From NCBI GenBank assembly GCA_963782595.1, contig CAWAKJ010000001.1, forward strand, positions 434,001 through 498,000: 64,000 nucleotides of DNA. The letters are read 5' to 3'. The translations under genes and the position numbers were made by a program. The stretch is from JAMQPK01 sp963782595 (GTDB taxonomy: Bacteria; Acidobacteriota; Vicinamibacteria; Vicinamibacterales; JAMQPK01). Every line of letters begins with the position of its first letter. Position 1 is the stretch's first letter. This document shows positions 29,242-38,071 of this stretch, piece by piece. The notes under the pieces were generated by a model that was given only the letters and a program-made list of their open reading frames with translations, was not told the origin of the DNA and did not search any database.

Positions 29242-30525
29242 CTACGTCAAAGCCTTTGCTCCGATGTCCTTCCGATAGTGCATTCCGTCGAAACTGATTT
29301 TCTCGACTGCTTGGTACGTACGCGCGATTGCCTTTCGATAATCGTCTCCCTGACCCACCACCGTCAACACACGTCCACCAGCCGTGACGATGTCCGATGC
29401 CCGCTTCGCCGTGCCGGAGTGAAACACGTGGACCCCGCCCACGGCTTCTGCAGCCTCGATCCCGTGAATCACTTTGCCGGTCTCGTACGTGTCAGGATAC
29501 CCGCCCGAGGCCAGAACCACGCCGACGCGGGGTTCGGGCTCTAACGAAATGCGCGCGTGGTCGAGTTCGCCGGCCGCGGCCATCATCAGAAGATCCGAAA
29601 GCTCACCTTCGATTCTCGGCAGGATGACCTGCGCTTCGGGGTCGCCGAACCGCACGTTGAACTCGATCACGCTCGGACCGTCTGCGGTCAACATCAGACC
29701 AACGAAGAGGAACCCGCGGAACTCGCTCCCTTCGCTCCGCATGCCGTCAAGCACCGGCAGCACGATTTCGTTCATCACGCGCGCCTCGGTCGTGTCGTCG
29801 AACATCGAGCTCGGCGAATACGCGCCCAGCCCGCCAGTGTTCGGGCCGGTATCGCCGTCGAGGGCCCGCTTATGGTCTTCGGCCGATCCGATCGGCAGCG
29901 CATGTGTTCCGTCGCTCAGCACGAAAAATGACGCTTCGCGGCCAACCAGCAGCTCCTCGATGACCAGCCGCGCACCCGCCTGGCCGAACCGCTTGTCTAC
30001 CATCATCGTGTGAACCTGAGCTTCCGCATCTCGGAGATCAGGTGAAATCACGACACCTTTGCCGGCGGCGAGTCCGTCGGCTTTCAACACAACGGGAAAT
30101 TGGAATTCGCCGCTGCCGAGAACGGCGAGCGCAGCCGCGGGCGTATCGCACGACTTGTAGCGCGCTGTCGGCACGTGACAGCGGTGCATGAAGTCTTTTG
30201 CGAACACTTTGCTCGATTCGAGGCGCGCCGCACGCTGAGTCGGACCGAACAGGAGATTGCCTTCTGCCGCAAACACGTCGGCCACACCACGACTGAGCGG
30301 TAGTTCAGGACCGACGATGGTGAAATCGATTTCCTCTCGCCGCGCGATTTCCGCGACAGCATGGGCGTCGGCTGGATCAACTGGAACGCACCGTGCAAGG
30401 CGGCTGATGCCGGCGTTTCCGGGGGCACACACGATTTCCGACACGGTACGTTCGGATGCCAATTTCCAGACGAGCGCGTGTTCGCGTCCGCCGTTTCCGA
30501 TGACCAGAACTCTCGTGGAGCCCAC
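29242..30525 (-). CDS. purD: phosphoribosylamine-glycine ligase
   Basis: 427 residues. It makes GAR from phosphoribosylamine, glycine and ATP. ATP-grasp fold: RVLVIGNGGREHALVWKL, GPTQRAARLESSKVFAKDFM, LKADGLAAGKGVVI, DHKRALDGDTGPNTGGLGAY and VIEFNVRFGDPEAQVILPR. Ends with the rudiment-hybrid domain (GGRVLTVVGQGDDYRKAIAR). Heads the purD-purE-mtaB set; divergent from rpsU with 182 bp between, which must hold both promoters. Confidence 0.96.
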   Translation of the reverse strand: MGSTRVLVIGNGGREHALVWKLASERTVSEIVCAPGNAGISRLARCVPVDPADAHAVAEIARREEIDFTIVGPELPLSRGVADVFAAEGNLLFGPTQRAARLESSKVFAKDFMHRCHVPTARYKSCDTPAAALAVLGSGEFQFPVVLKADGLAAGKGVVISPDLRDAEAQVHTMMVDKRFGQAGARLVIEELLVGREASFFVLSDGTHALPIGSAEDHKRALDGDTGPNTGGLGAYSPSSMFDDTTEARVMNEIVLPVLDGMRSEGSEFRGFLFVGLMLTADGPSVIEFNVRFGDPEAQVILPRIEGELSDLLMMAAAGELDHARISLEPEPRVGVVLASGGYPDTYETGKVIHGIEAAEAVGGVHVFHSGTAKRASDIVTAGGRVLTVVGQGDDYRKAIARTYQAVEKISFDGMHYRKDIGAKALT

Positions 30526-30707
30526 GTTTCGCAGTAAACTGTTGGATATAAAAGAGTTAAGGCGAAGGACTAATCCGTTGACGGGGCTGCAGCTTTGCGC
30601 CTAAGATTCGCAGTCCCGAATTAGCGTAACACAATCATTATTCAAGAAGCCGTGATGACGGCACAGCGATCATCATGTTCGCCCGAATTGAGGGGGTGTC
30701 ATCAAGC

Positions 30708-30905
30708 GTGGCGGAAGTCAAAGTTCAGGACGGCGAGTCGATCGAAAGTGCTCTTCGGCGATTCAAGAGGAAGGTACAGCAGGAAGATATCATCAAGGAT
30801 ATCAAGAAGCATTCCTTCTATCTGAAGCCCGGAGACAAGCGCAGGGCCAAGCAGGCTCTGGCGCGCAAACGTAACCGCAAGAAAATGCGACGCGACGCAG
30901 AGTAA
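30708..30905 (+). CDS. rpsU: 30S ribosomal protein S21
   Basis: 65 residues from the GTG at 30708, preceded by AGGGGGT 10 bases upstream; an upstream in-frame ATG (30675) would add 11 residues not found in S21. Core VQDGESIESALRRFKRKVQQ and the very basic tail KQALARKRNRKKMRRDAE are typical of the family. It binds the 30S platform and helps mRNA initiation. Followed after 24 bp by the zinc-ribbon gene. Confidence 0.93.
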   Translation: MAEVKVQDGESIESALRRFKRKVQQEDIIKDIKKHSFYLKPGDKRRAKQALARKRNRKKMRRDAE

Positions 30906-30929
30906 AGGGCGCGAGCAAGGGGCGACACG

Positions 30930-31235
30930 ATGGAGTTCCAAGACAAGATCCTGAGTTGTGTGGATTGCGGCGCGGAGTTCGTGTGGACAGCTGGCGAACA
31001 GCTCTTTTTCGCGGACAAAAACTTCAAGAACGAACCAAAGCGCTGCAAGGCCTGCAAGGCCAAGCGCGCAGCCCGGGCGGCGTCGCCCGGGATTCGTGAA
31101 CGTGTCGAAACCACGGCTACGTGCTCGGCGTGCGGCAAGGAAACCACGGTTCCTTTCCGTCCCACTCAGGGTCGCCCGGTCTTCTGCAAGGAATGTTTTC
31201 AGCAGAGAAAGTTTGCCGGAGCGGGAGGACTGTAA
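30930..31235 (+). CDS. small protein with two zinc ribbons
   Basis: 101 residues. The first half has CVDCGAEFVW and CKACKAKRAA, a pattern of the probable zinc-ribbon (zf-trcl) family; the second has CSACGKETTVPFRPTQGR and CKECFQQRKF, the CxxC form often annotated as a CxxCxxCC-like regulator tail. Eight Cys make two zinc sites. Probably a cytosolic nucleic-acid or protein binder; its place after rpsU hints at translation. Its stop codon lies in the loop of a strong hairpin (31216-31251). Confidence 0.8.
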   Translation: MEFQDKILSCVDCGAEFVWTAGEQLFFADKNFKNEPKRCKACKAKRAARAASPGIRERVETTATCSACGKETTVPFRPTQGRPVFCKECFQQRKFAGAGGL

Positions 31236-31251
31236 GTCCTCCCGCTTCCGG
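31216..31251 (+). terminator. hairpin with the stop codon in its loop
   Basis: CCGGA-GCGGGAGGACT (31216-31231) pairs with AGTCCTCCCGCTTCCGG (31235-31251), leaving a three-base loop (31232-31234) and one bulge. The stop TAA (31233-31235) lies in and next to the loop. No T-run follows, so it may be a Rho-type or mRNA-stability element rather than an intrinsic terminator. It ends 5 bp before the next start. Confidence 0.55.
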
Positions 31252-31255
31252 ATAG

Positions 31256-32185
31256 ATGCCTCGCGGTCAGGGCGGCCCGCCTGCGCGCGCAGCGCTACGG
31301 CGTGACAAGCCGCGGGTTTTCCTCAATCTCCTTTATTCATTACGCCCGGGCCAATGGACGAAGAACCTCTTCGTCTTTGCGGCCCTGGTGTTCGCTCAAC
31401 GGCTGAACGATTCAGACGCGGTTATCCGCGCGGTGATCGCGTTTGGCGTGTTCTGCGCACTGTCGGGTGCCACCTACCTGGTCAATGACGTATTCGATCG
31501 GCCGCAGGATCGCCAGCATCCTCTCAAGCAACATCGTCCTATCGCGTCGGGGGAAGTCAGTGCAACGCTCGCGTTGACGGTCGCCGCCGTCCTCGGCTCG
31601 GTCGCGCTGATGGTCGCATTCGCCCTGGGGCCGCCGTTTTTCATCATGGCTGTCGCGTATGTGGCGTTGTTCAGCGCCTATTCCGCGTTCCTCAAGCACG
31701 TCGTCATCGTCGATGTCCTGACGATCGCCGCCGGTTTTACCCTTCGTGCAACGGCGGGCGCAGCCGTCATCGGCGTGCCGATCAGCCACTGGCTTCTCGT
31801 GTGCACGACGCTGCTGGCCCTGTTCATCGCGCTCAGCAAGCGCCGCCATGAGTTGACGCTGCTGACTGACGCGGCGGCAGAACATCGCCCCATCCTCGGC
31901 GAATACACACCCTATCTACTCGACCAGATGATCTCGGTCGTGACCGCGTCAACATTGATTGCCTATGCGTTCTACACCATCAGCCCCGAAACCACGGCAA
32001 AATTCGGCACCGATCTCCTCAGCCTGACGATCCCGTTTCCGTTATACGGGATTTTCCGGTATCTCTACCTCGTTCATCGGCACGACCAGGGCGGGAGCCC
32101 AGCAGAGCTCGTCATCAACGACCGCCCGCTGCTCGTCTGCGTGGCTCTTTGGGCGCTCTCGGTAATCTTCATCATTTACCAGTAA
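31256..32185 (+). CDS. UbiA-family prenyltransferase, probable decaprenyl-phosphate phosphoribosyltransferase
   Basis: 309 residues with about eight membrane helices. The family motifs are YLVNDVFDRPQDRQHP (NDxxDxxxD, Mg-diphosphate site) and a second acidic/basic loop (ALSKRRHELTLL). SLRPGQWTKNLFVFAALVF at the start and HPLKQHRPIASG are typical of the DPPR-synthase branch, which makes decaprenylphosphoryl ribose phosphate for arabinan-type sugars; other prenyl acceptors cannot be excluded. It precedes the DUF362 gene by 10 bp and may serve the surface-polysaccharide cluster. Confidence 0.82.
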   Translation: MPRGQGGPPARAALRRDKPRVFLNLLYSLRPGQWTKNLFVFAALVFAQRLNDSDAVIRAVIAFGVFCALSGATYLVNDVFDRPQDRQHPLKQHRPIASGEVSATLALTVAAVLGSVALMVAFALGPPFFIMAVAYVALFSAYSAFLKHVVIVDVLTIAAGFTLRATAGAAVIGVPISHWLLVCTTLLALFIALSKRRHELTLLTDAAAEHRPILGEYTPYLLDQMISVVTASTLIAYAFYTISPETTAKFGTDLLSLTIPFPLYGIFRYLYLVHRHDQGGSPAELVINDRPLLVCVALWALSVIFIIYQ

Positions 32186-32195
32186 AATCGTAAGG

Positions 32196-33464
32196 ATGCC
32201 CCAGGCACGCGTGGCCATTCTGCGCACCAGCCCGGAAACGGTTCTCCGGGACTATCACCGTCTTCTGAATCTCGCCGGCTACCAGGATGTCGTCGCGAAA
32301 GATGTCGATACCGCTCTGAAAGTGAACATCTCCTGGCATTTCTTCTTTCCCGGCAGCTCGACGACGCCCTGGCAGCTCGAGGGCGTCATTCGCGCGATGA
32401 AGAAGGACGGCTACTCGCCTGGTCTGATACACGCGTGCCACAACCGCACGGTCGTGATCGACGCACACATGGGCGAGCGCGAAAACAAACAGCTTCCCGT
32501 CGTCGAAGCGCACGGCCTTCGCAATATCCATATTTATGAGACAGAAGAGTGGATTAACATCCGCGACGCTGTTGGAGATCTGACCAAAGAGTTCCTGTGC
32601 CTGAACCAGGTCTACCCGAAGGGGTTCATGATTCCCCGCCGATTCATCGGCGAAAACATCATCCATCTACCGACGGTCAAAACCCACGTGTTCACGACGA
32701 TGACCGGGGCGATGAAGAACGCGTTCGGCGGGTTGCTCAACGAACGGCGTCACTGGACGCACCCGGTCATCCATGAGACGCTCGTTGATTTGTTGATGAT
32801 CCAGCAGAAGATCCACCGCGGGGTGTTCGCCGTCATGGATGGCACGTTTGCGGGCGACGGTCCCGGGCCACGGTGCATGATCCCGCGGGTGAAGAACGTC
32901 ATCCTCGCAAGCGCCGACCAGGTGGCGATCGATGCCACCGCGGCAAGGTTGATGGGAATGGATCCGCTCAAGATCAAATTCATCCGGCTGGCGCACGAGC
33001 GTGGACTTGGCTGCGGCGACCCGCGCGAAATCGAGATCGTCGGCGACCAGGAGGCGGGTGCCGAGAACTGGCACTTCGACGGTCCGTTTCGGAAGATGAC
33101 GTTTGCCGCCCGCATGCAGCACAAGATCTACTGGGGACCGCTGCGGAAACCAATCGAGTGGTCGTTGAAAACCGTCCTGGCGCCTTGGGCGTATGCGGCC
33201 AGCGTGGTGTACCACGACAGCTTCTGGTATCCACTGAAGGCGAAGACGTTGATGCGCGACGTGTTGGCCAGCCCCTGGGGACGTCTGTTTCGCGGCTGGG
33301 AAACGGCCGTGGCCGACGAGAACGGTTACCCGAACGTGGGCGACCAGGCGGCACAAATCGAACGCACCGGAATGCGCGCGCTTGTCCGATCGATCGGGAT
33401 TCTTGGTACATGCTTGAAGGAAGCGCCCGAATTCGCGGCGAAACGCGCGCACAAGGGGGTCTGA
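32196..33464 (+). CDS. DUF362-domain protein
   Basis: 422 residues without signal peptide. The region from about 20 to 280 matches the DUF362 pattern (VKTHVFTTMTGAMKNAFGGL, then VILASADQVAIDATAARLMG). No Fe-S ferredoxin cysteines are seen. Function unknown; DUF362 proteins are found near anaerobic and carbohydrate genes. The C-terminal residues and TGA stop (33462-33464) are supplied by a REP palindrome (33456-33468), so the native end may have been different. It lies between the UbiA gene and the coiled-coil gene of the polysaccharide cluster. Confidence 0.8.
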   Translation: MPQARVAILRTSPETVLRDYHRLLNLAGYQDVVAKDVDTALKVNISWHFFFPGSSTTPWQLEGVIRAMKKDGYSPGLIHACHNRTVVIDAHMGERENKQLPVVEAHGLRNIHIYETEEWINIRDAVGDLTKEFLCLNQVYPKGFMIPRRFIGENIIHLPTVKTHVFTTMTGAMKNAFGGLLNERRHWTHPVIHETLVDLLMIQQKIHRGVFAVMDGTFAGDGPGPRCMIPRVKNVILASADQVAIDATAARLMGMDPLKIKFIRLAHERGLGCGDPREIEIVGDQEAGAENWHFDGPFRKMTFAARMQHKIYWGPLRKPIEWSLKTVLAPWAYAASVVYHDSFWYPLKAKTLMRDVLASPWGRLFRGWETAVADENGYPNVGDQAAQIERTGMRALVRSIGILGTCLKEAPEFAAKRAHKGV

Positions 33465-33468
33465 CCCC
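33456..33468. repeat. solo REP core palindrome at the DUF362 stop
   Basis: GGGGTCTGACCCC, identical to the core of the RAYT-flanking palindromes at 15654 and 16294. The stop codon TGA of the DUF362 gene is inside it. Only the core is present, with no second arm. Confidence 0.75.
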
Positions 33469-33484
33469 TGATAGTCAAATAACT

Positions 33485-34465
33485 ATGGCAGATTTCAACA
33501 TTCGCACCGACGCCGTCGACGTCGAGCAGATCATGCGCCAGATTCGCGCGCGCATTCAGGCCAAACGCGGCGTCGACTACACCGAAGAGCAGATTCAGGA
33601 GCTGGCCAACGTCAAGCTGGAACGCTTTCTCGACCCGAAGGGCGTTCGCTCCGATCTCGTCGAACAGTTCAAGCGCGCACGCGACCGCAAGCTGGACCCG
33701 TTCGAACCCCAGCAGTACGCCGTCGATGCCAACGACCTGTACGGCAGCGGCAGAGCGCCGGTCCGGCTGCTGCGAACGCTCTTCAGGCCGATTCTGAAGA
33801 TGCTGGTGAACGCCAACCGGCTCGTGCAGGTGCTGCACCAGCAGACCGAGCTCAACCGGGTCTACGAAAAACAGTTTCATGTGCTCCGCGAAAAGAACCA
33901 GCAGCGCGACGAGGTCGACACTCTCTATTACGAGCTCGTCCACAACCTGGTGCTCGAGCTCACGCGCGTCGGTATCGAGAACAGAAATCTGAAGATGCGG
34001 CTCGAATCGCTCTCGAGCCGGATGGATTTCGACGAGCGCCGCGCGCGCGCGCTGGAAACGGTCGTTCAGTACCGTTCAGGCACGGGGCCGGCCCGCGAGG
34101 CACCGCCACCCCGTCCGCGCCAGGACGAGCGGCCGCACGTGCAACCGCAACCGGTCGTCAGCGCATCTCCGGCCCCTCAGACTCCGCAGGCACAACCAAC
34201 CGCCGGAGAATCCGGCTCGGCTGAGCAGGCTGGTGAGTCAAACACCGCACGACGCCGCCGGCGGCGACGCCGTGGGCGCCGAGGCGGACGCGGACGCACG
34301 GGAGGCGAGGCCGTCGCGGCAACAGGCTCAGCGTCGGAGATCGCGTCGCCGGCAGATTCGGCCACACCTCCGCACGGCGATCCCACCGGCGAGGCGGCGC
34401 TCGACGAGGGATTCGACGGCGAGGAGGGTCTGGACGACGAGGAGCCGGATCCTACGGCCCAGTGA
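33485..34465 (+). CDS. coiled-coil protein with Arg-rich and acidic C-terminal tail
   Basis: 326 residues from the ATG at 33485; upstream in-frame sequence is overlap with the DUF362 gene. Residues about 1-90 are helical (VEQIMRQIRARIQAKRG, EQIQELANVKLERFLDP), then ALRRLLRTLF-like basic helices, a coiled coil (about 115-200; QRDEVDTLYYELVHNLVLEL), a Pro-rich linker, an Arg/Gly block (RRRRRRRRGRRGGRGR) and a strongly acidic end (EEGLDDEEPDPTAQ). The Arg block resembles RNA- or polyanion-binding tails. It is coupled to the first glycosyltransferase by GTGA overlap, so it may organise the polysaccharide enzymes. No known family assigned. Confidence 0.6.
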   Translation: MADFNIRTDAVDVEQIMRQIRARIQAKRGVDYTEEQIQELANVKLERFLDPKGVRSDLVEQFKRARDRKLDPFEPQQYAVDANDLYGSGRAPVRLLRTLFRPILKMLVNANRLVQVLHQQTELNRVYEKQFHVLREKNQQRDEVDTLYYELVHNLVLELTRVGIENRNLKMRLESLSSRMDFDERRARALETVVQYRSGTGPAREAPPPRPRQDERPHVQPQPVVSASPAPQTPQAQPTAGESGSAEQAGESNTARRRRRRRRGRRGGRGRTGGEAVAATGSASEIASPADSATPPHGDPTGEAALDEGFDGEEGLDDEEPDPTAQ

Positions 34466-35775
34466 AGCTTGCCGTCGTCGTGCAACGCTACGGCGCCGAC
34501 ATCAACGGCGGAGCCGAACTGCATGCACGTTATGTCGCCGAGCACCTGGCTCAGCACGCACACGTCGAGGTGCTCACCACCTGCGCACGCGACTATGTGA
34601 CCTGGCGAGACGAGTACGCCGCCGGCATCGAACAGATCAATGGCGTGCCGGTGAGGCGTTTTCGCGTCGATCACGAGCGTGACCCCGCCGCGTTTGCGCG
34701 CTGGTCCGGGCGCGTGTTCGGCGAACGCCATTCCTACCTCGACGAATTGAAGTGGCTCGACGCTGAAGGGCCCAAGAGCTCTGCGTTGTTGAGGTATCTC
34801 CGTTCCGCCGAGGCGAACTACGACTACGTCATCTTTTTCAGCTACCGCTACTACCACGCCTATTACGGGGTGAAAACGGTGTCCTCACGGGCGATCCTCG
34901 TGCCGACCGCCGAGCGAGACGAAGCGATCGGGCTCGGCATTTCGCCGCGGATCTTCCGCGGTGTCCGGGCGCTCATGTACAACAGCCCGGAAGAGCGGCG
35001 ACTCATCGAATCGGTGTCGCAGACGACGAGCGACGTGCGGGGCGTCGTCGTCGGAATTGGATCTGAGATTCCAGAGAAGCCGAGGGCCGACCGGTTCCGC
35101 CAGAAGTTCGGAATTACCGGCCGGTTTGCTCTCTATGTCGGCCGCATCGATCAGAACAAGGGCTGCAACGAGCTGTTCTCCTTCTTCCTCAACGGACTTC
35201 AGGCGCTGCCCAGGGGGTTGAGGCTGGTGCTCATCGGAAAAGAGATGCTGCCGATCCCGGAACATCCCCGGATCCATCACCTCGGGTTTCTCGACGACCA
35301 GGACAAGTTCGATGCGCTCTCGGCCGCCGATCTTCTGGTGATGCCGTCATATTATGAAAGTCTCTCGATGGTGGCGCTGGAGGCCTGGGCGCTCGGAAAA
35401 CCGGTGCTCGCCAACGGAAAGTGCGAAGTGCTGCGCGGACAGTGCATTCGAAGCAAGGCCGGGCTCTATTACGAAACTCAGGCCGAGTTCATCGAGACGC
35501 TCCGCGCGATAGCCGAGAGCCGGCGGCTGAATGCGGCGTTCGCCGCGAACGGTCGCGAGTTCTTCCAGCGTAACTACGCGTGGCCCGTCATCGAGCAGAA
35601 ATACCTCGATGTGCTCTCGCGGCTGGAGCAAGAGGACGCGCGGGGCCGGCAGAATCCGGACAATGAGGGACACGCGATGGAGCCCGAGCCGGGATGGTTC
35701 GGCAAACGCCGTAAGGCGCTTCGGCCTGCCAATGAAGTGCTGGCTGAACTACCGTCGGGACCGGTGCTGAATTGA
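34462..35775 (+). CDS. GT4-type glycosyltransferase, family A copy 1
   Basis: 437 residues; GTG start overlaps the previous stop by 4 bp. GT-B fold: N-terminal VVQRYGADINGGAELHARYV and VLTTCARDYVTWRDEYAAG, C-terminal FALYVGRIDQNKGCNELFSF and SYYESLSMVALEAWALGKPV, with the Glu of the EX7E motif. It uses a nucleotide-sugar to extend a lipid-linked or surface glycan. Homologous to the copies at 38072 and 42877, showing a diverged family. A C-terminal tail of about 40 charged residues is not seen in copy 2. Confidence 0.88.
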   Translation: MKLAVVVQRYGADINGGAELHARYVAEHLAQHAHVEVLTTCARDYVTWRDEYAAGIEQINGVPVRRFRVDHERDPAAFARWSGRVFGERHSYLDELKWLDAEGPKSSALLRYLRSAEANYDYVIFFSYRYYHAYYGVKTVSSRAILVPTAERDEAIGLGISPRIFRGVRALMYNSPEERRLIESVSQTTSDVRGVVVGIGSEIPEKPRADRFRQKFGITGRFALYVGRIDQNKGCNELFSFFLNGLQALPRGLRLVLIGKEMLPIPEHPRIHHLGFLDDQDKFDALSAADLLVMPSYYESLSMVALEAWALGKPVLANGKCEVLRGQCIRSKAGLYYETQAEFIETLRAIAESRRLNAAFAANGREFFQRNYAWPVIEQKYLDVLSRLEQEDARGRQNPDNEGHAMEPEPGWFGKRRKALRPANEVLAELPSGPVLN

Positions 35776-37001
35776 AGAAACAGAAAATCCATCAGGTGCT
35801 CGCCACGCTCGGCTACGGCGACGCCATCGGCCACGAAGTGCTGGGGATCCGGCGTGTGCTTCGAAGAGCCGGCTTCAAATCCGATATCTTCGTCCAGACG
35901 GCCGATCCCCGACTCGAGGACGAGACCCGCGACTATCGAGACCTGATACAGGAGAGCGATGCCTCGAACGTTCTGATCCACCACTTTTCCATCGGGTCGC
36001 GCGCTTCGCGCATCACCTACGCGCTACCCGACCGCCAGATTCTCGTGTATCACAACATCACGCCGCCCGGGTTCTTCGTCGACGTCCACGAACAACTTGT
36101 CGAGCAGTGCTTCAAGGGGCGCCGCGAGCTTGGCATCTACCCGTCGCGGGTGGATCTGGCGCTCGGCGACTCCGAGTTCAACCGGGCGGAGCTCGAAGCC
36201 CTGGGGTTCGATCCCACGGGCGTGCTCCCGGTTGTACCGGATTTCTCGCATCTCGATCTCCCCGCTAACGACTTGATCGCGAGAGAGTTCGACGACGCAT
36301 GGACGAACATCCTGTTTGTCGGACGAATCATTCCGAACAAGCGCGTCGAAAACGTCATCAGGTATTTCCACGCCTATCAGCGTCACTTCAATCCGCGGTC
36401 GCGCCTGCTCCTGGTCGGCTCCTACGGGGGGTTCGACAAATACCTGGCGACTCTCCATCAGCTCTGCGCGCGTCTGGGCCTCACCAACGTGCATTTCACC
36501 GGCCATGTGAGCGATGCCGAGCTTGCGGCCTACTACGACATCGCCGATCTCTTCCTGTGCGCCAGCGCCCACGAGGGTTTCTGCGTGCCGGTCGTCGAGT
36601 CGTTCTACAAGCAGATCCCCGTGCTCGCGTATGCGGCTACCGCAGTGCCGGCCACCATGGACGGAGCCGGCGTGTTGTATTCGACCGAGGATCCGCTCGA
36701 GGTCGCTGCCCTCGTCGACACCGTCCTGGACGACCACGACCTGTACGATCGGATCGTCGCGAAGCAGAACGAGGCACTGAGACGACTGCGCTCGAAAGAT
36801 TTCGACGGCACGCTGCTCAAATTCGTCCGCCAGGTACTGAAGGCTCCGCGCAAGCCGGCGCCCCAGGTGGCATGGGATTTCTGGGATCAGTTCCGGCTTG
36901 CGGAAGAGTTGTTCGAGCTGCAGCAGTATCGTCCGGCGATTTTCCGCGGCCTGCCCGAGAGCCCTGAATCCAAAGCCGGCCTCGTCGAGGAAAAGCGCTG
37001 A
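35772..37001 (+). CDS. GT4-type glycosyltransferase, family B copy 1
   Basis: 409 residues; TTG start in TTGA overlaps the previous stop. Recognised by VLATLGYGDAIGHEVLGIRR, LVYHNITPPGFF, ALGDSEFNRAELEALGF, then ILFVGRIIPNKRVENVIRYF and CASAHEGFCVPVVESFYKQI (EX7E). Half-length paralogue of 37001-38062. The extra C-terminal about 65 residues (WDFWDQFRLAEELFELQQYR) may bind a partner. Probably acts at the inner membrane face on the same glycan. Confidence 0.88.
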   Translation: MKKQKIHQVLATLGYGDAIGHEVLGIRRVLRRAGFKSDIFVQTADPRLEDETRDYRDLIQESDASNVLIHHFSIGSRASRITYALPDRQILVYHNITPPGFFVDVHEQLVEQCFKGRRELGIYPSRVDLALGDSEFNRAELEALGFDPTGVLPVVPDFSHLDLPANDLIAREFDDAWTNILFVGRIIPNKRVENVIRYFHAYQRHFNPRSRLLLVGSYGGFDKYLATLHQLCARLGLTNVHFTGHVSDAELAAYYDIADLFLCASAHEGFCVPVVESFYKQIPVLAYAATAVPATMDGAGVLYSTEDPLEVAALVDTVLDDHDLYDRIVAKQNEALRRLRSKDFDGTLLKFVRQVLKAPRKPAPQVAWDFWDQFRLAEELFELQQYRPAIFRGLPESPESKAGLVEEKR

Positions 37002-38062
37002 TGCGCGTCAACCAGTGGGTGCCGGCGGCCCACAAGGGTGACGCCATCGGCGACAGTGCCCGGCGCGTCCGCGGGCTGTTGCGCTCGATGGGGTACGAGT
37101 CGGATATCTTCGCGCTCACGATCGACGACGACCTCCGGCACGACGTTCGACCGTTTGCCGATCCCGCCTCGAAGCGCGGCGACGTGACGATGTTTCACTT
37201 CGCCCTGCCGTCGCCGATGTCCCAGGCCTTCGCGGACCTGCCGCATGGCCGTGTGCTGCAGTATCACAACGTCACCCCCGCAAATTTCTTCGCCCCGTAC
37301 GCTCCGCCGCTGTTCCGTCTGGCGTCGATTGCGCGGCAGGAGCTCGCGGGGCTCGCGCCCGCGTCCGATCTCGCGCTGGGCGACTCCGAGTACAACCGCC
37401 AGGAGCTCGAGGAGCTCGGCTTTGACCGTACGGGCGTTCTGCCGATCGCGGTCGATACGGACCGGCTGACGGGGGCGCCGCCGCATCCCGTCCTCGACGA
37501 GATCCTCGACGATGGCCTCGTCAATTTTCTGTTCGTCGGCAGAATCGCGCCGAACAAGAAGATCGAGGATCACATCCGTCTGGCCGAGCAGTACAAGCGA
37601 TACGTGGACGCGTACTACCGGTTCATTTTCGTGGGGCGCTACGATGTCGTGCCGCAGTACTATGCGACGATCCGCGCATTGCTGTCCGAATACAAGATGC
37701 TCGAAGACCGCTTCGTCTTTACCGGCCCGGTGCCCGACGTCGAGCTGGCCGCCTACTATCGCGCGGCAAGTGTGTACGTCTCGCTCAGCGAGCATGAGGG
37801 CTTCTGCGTGCCACTGGTCGAGGCCATGGCGATGGACGTGCCGGTGCTGGCCTACAGCGCAGCGGCCGTTCCCGACACGTTGGGAGGCGCGGGCGTCCAG
37901 TTCGCACCCAAGGACCTCGAATTCGCGGCAGAGCTGCTGGGCATGCTCGCGTTCGACGAGAGCCCGCGCGAGGAGATACTCGCGGGACAGCGGCGACGGC
38001 TCCAGGATTTCAACGACGCGGTCATTCAGCAGCGGCTTGCAACGCTGATGTCGGCTTTCTGA
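37001..38062 (+). CDS. GT4-type glycosyltransferase, family B copy 2
   Basis: 353 residues. The ATG overlaps the previous stop (TGATG). Shares with copy 1 the motifs VPAAHKGDAIGDSARRVRGL, LQYHNVTPANFF, ALGDSEYNRQELEELGFDRT, FLFVGRIAPNKKIEDHIRL and SLSEHEGFCVPLVEAMAMDV. Lacks the C-terminal extension of copy 1. Tandem arrangement suggests gene duplication followed by change of linkage or sugar. Confidence 0.9.
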   Translation: MRVNQWVPAAHKGDAIGDSARRVRGLLRSMGYESDIFALTIDDDLRHDVRPFADPASKRGDVTMFHFALPSPMSQAFADLPHGRVLQYHNVTPANFFAPYAPPLFRLASIARQELAGLAPASDLALGDSEYNRQELEELGFDRTGVLPIAVDTDRLTGAPPHPVLDEILDDGLVNFLFVGRIAPNKKIEDHIRLAEQYKRYVDAYYRFIFVGRYDVVPQYYATIRALLSEYKMLEDRFVFTGPVPDVELAAYYRAASVYVSLSEHEGFCVPLVEAMAMDVPVLAYSAAAVPDTLGGAGVQFAPKDLEFAAELLGMLAFDESPREEILAGQRRRLQDFNDAVIQQRLATLMSAF

Positions 38063-38071
38063 CGATCACCT

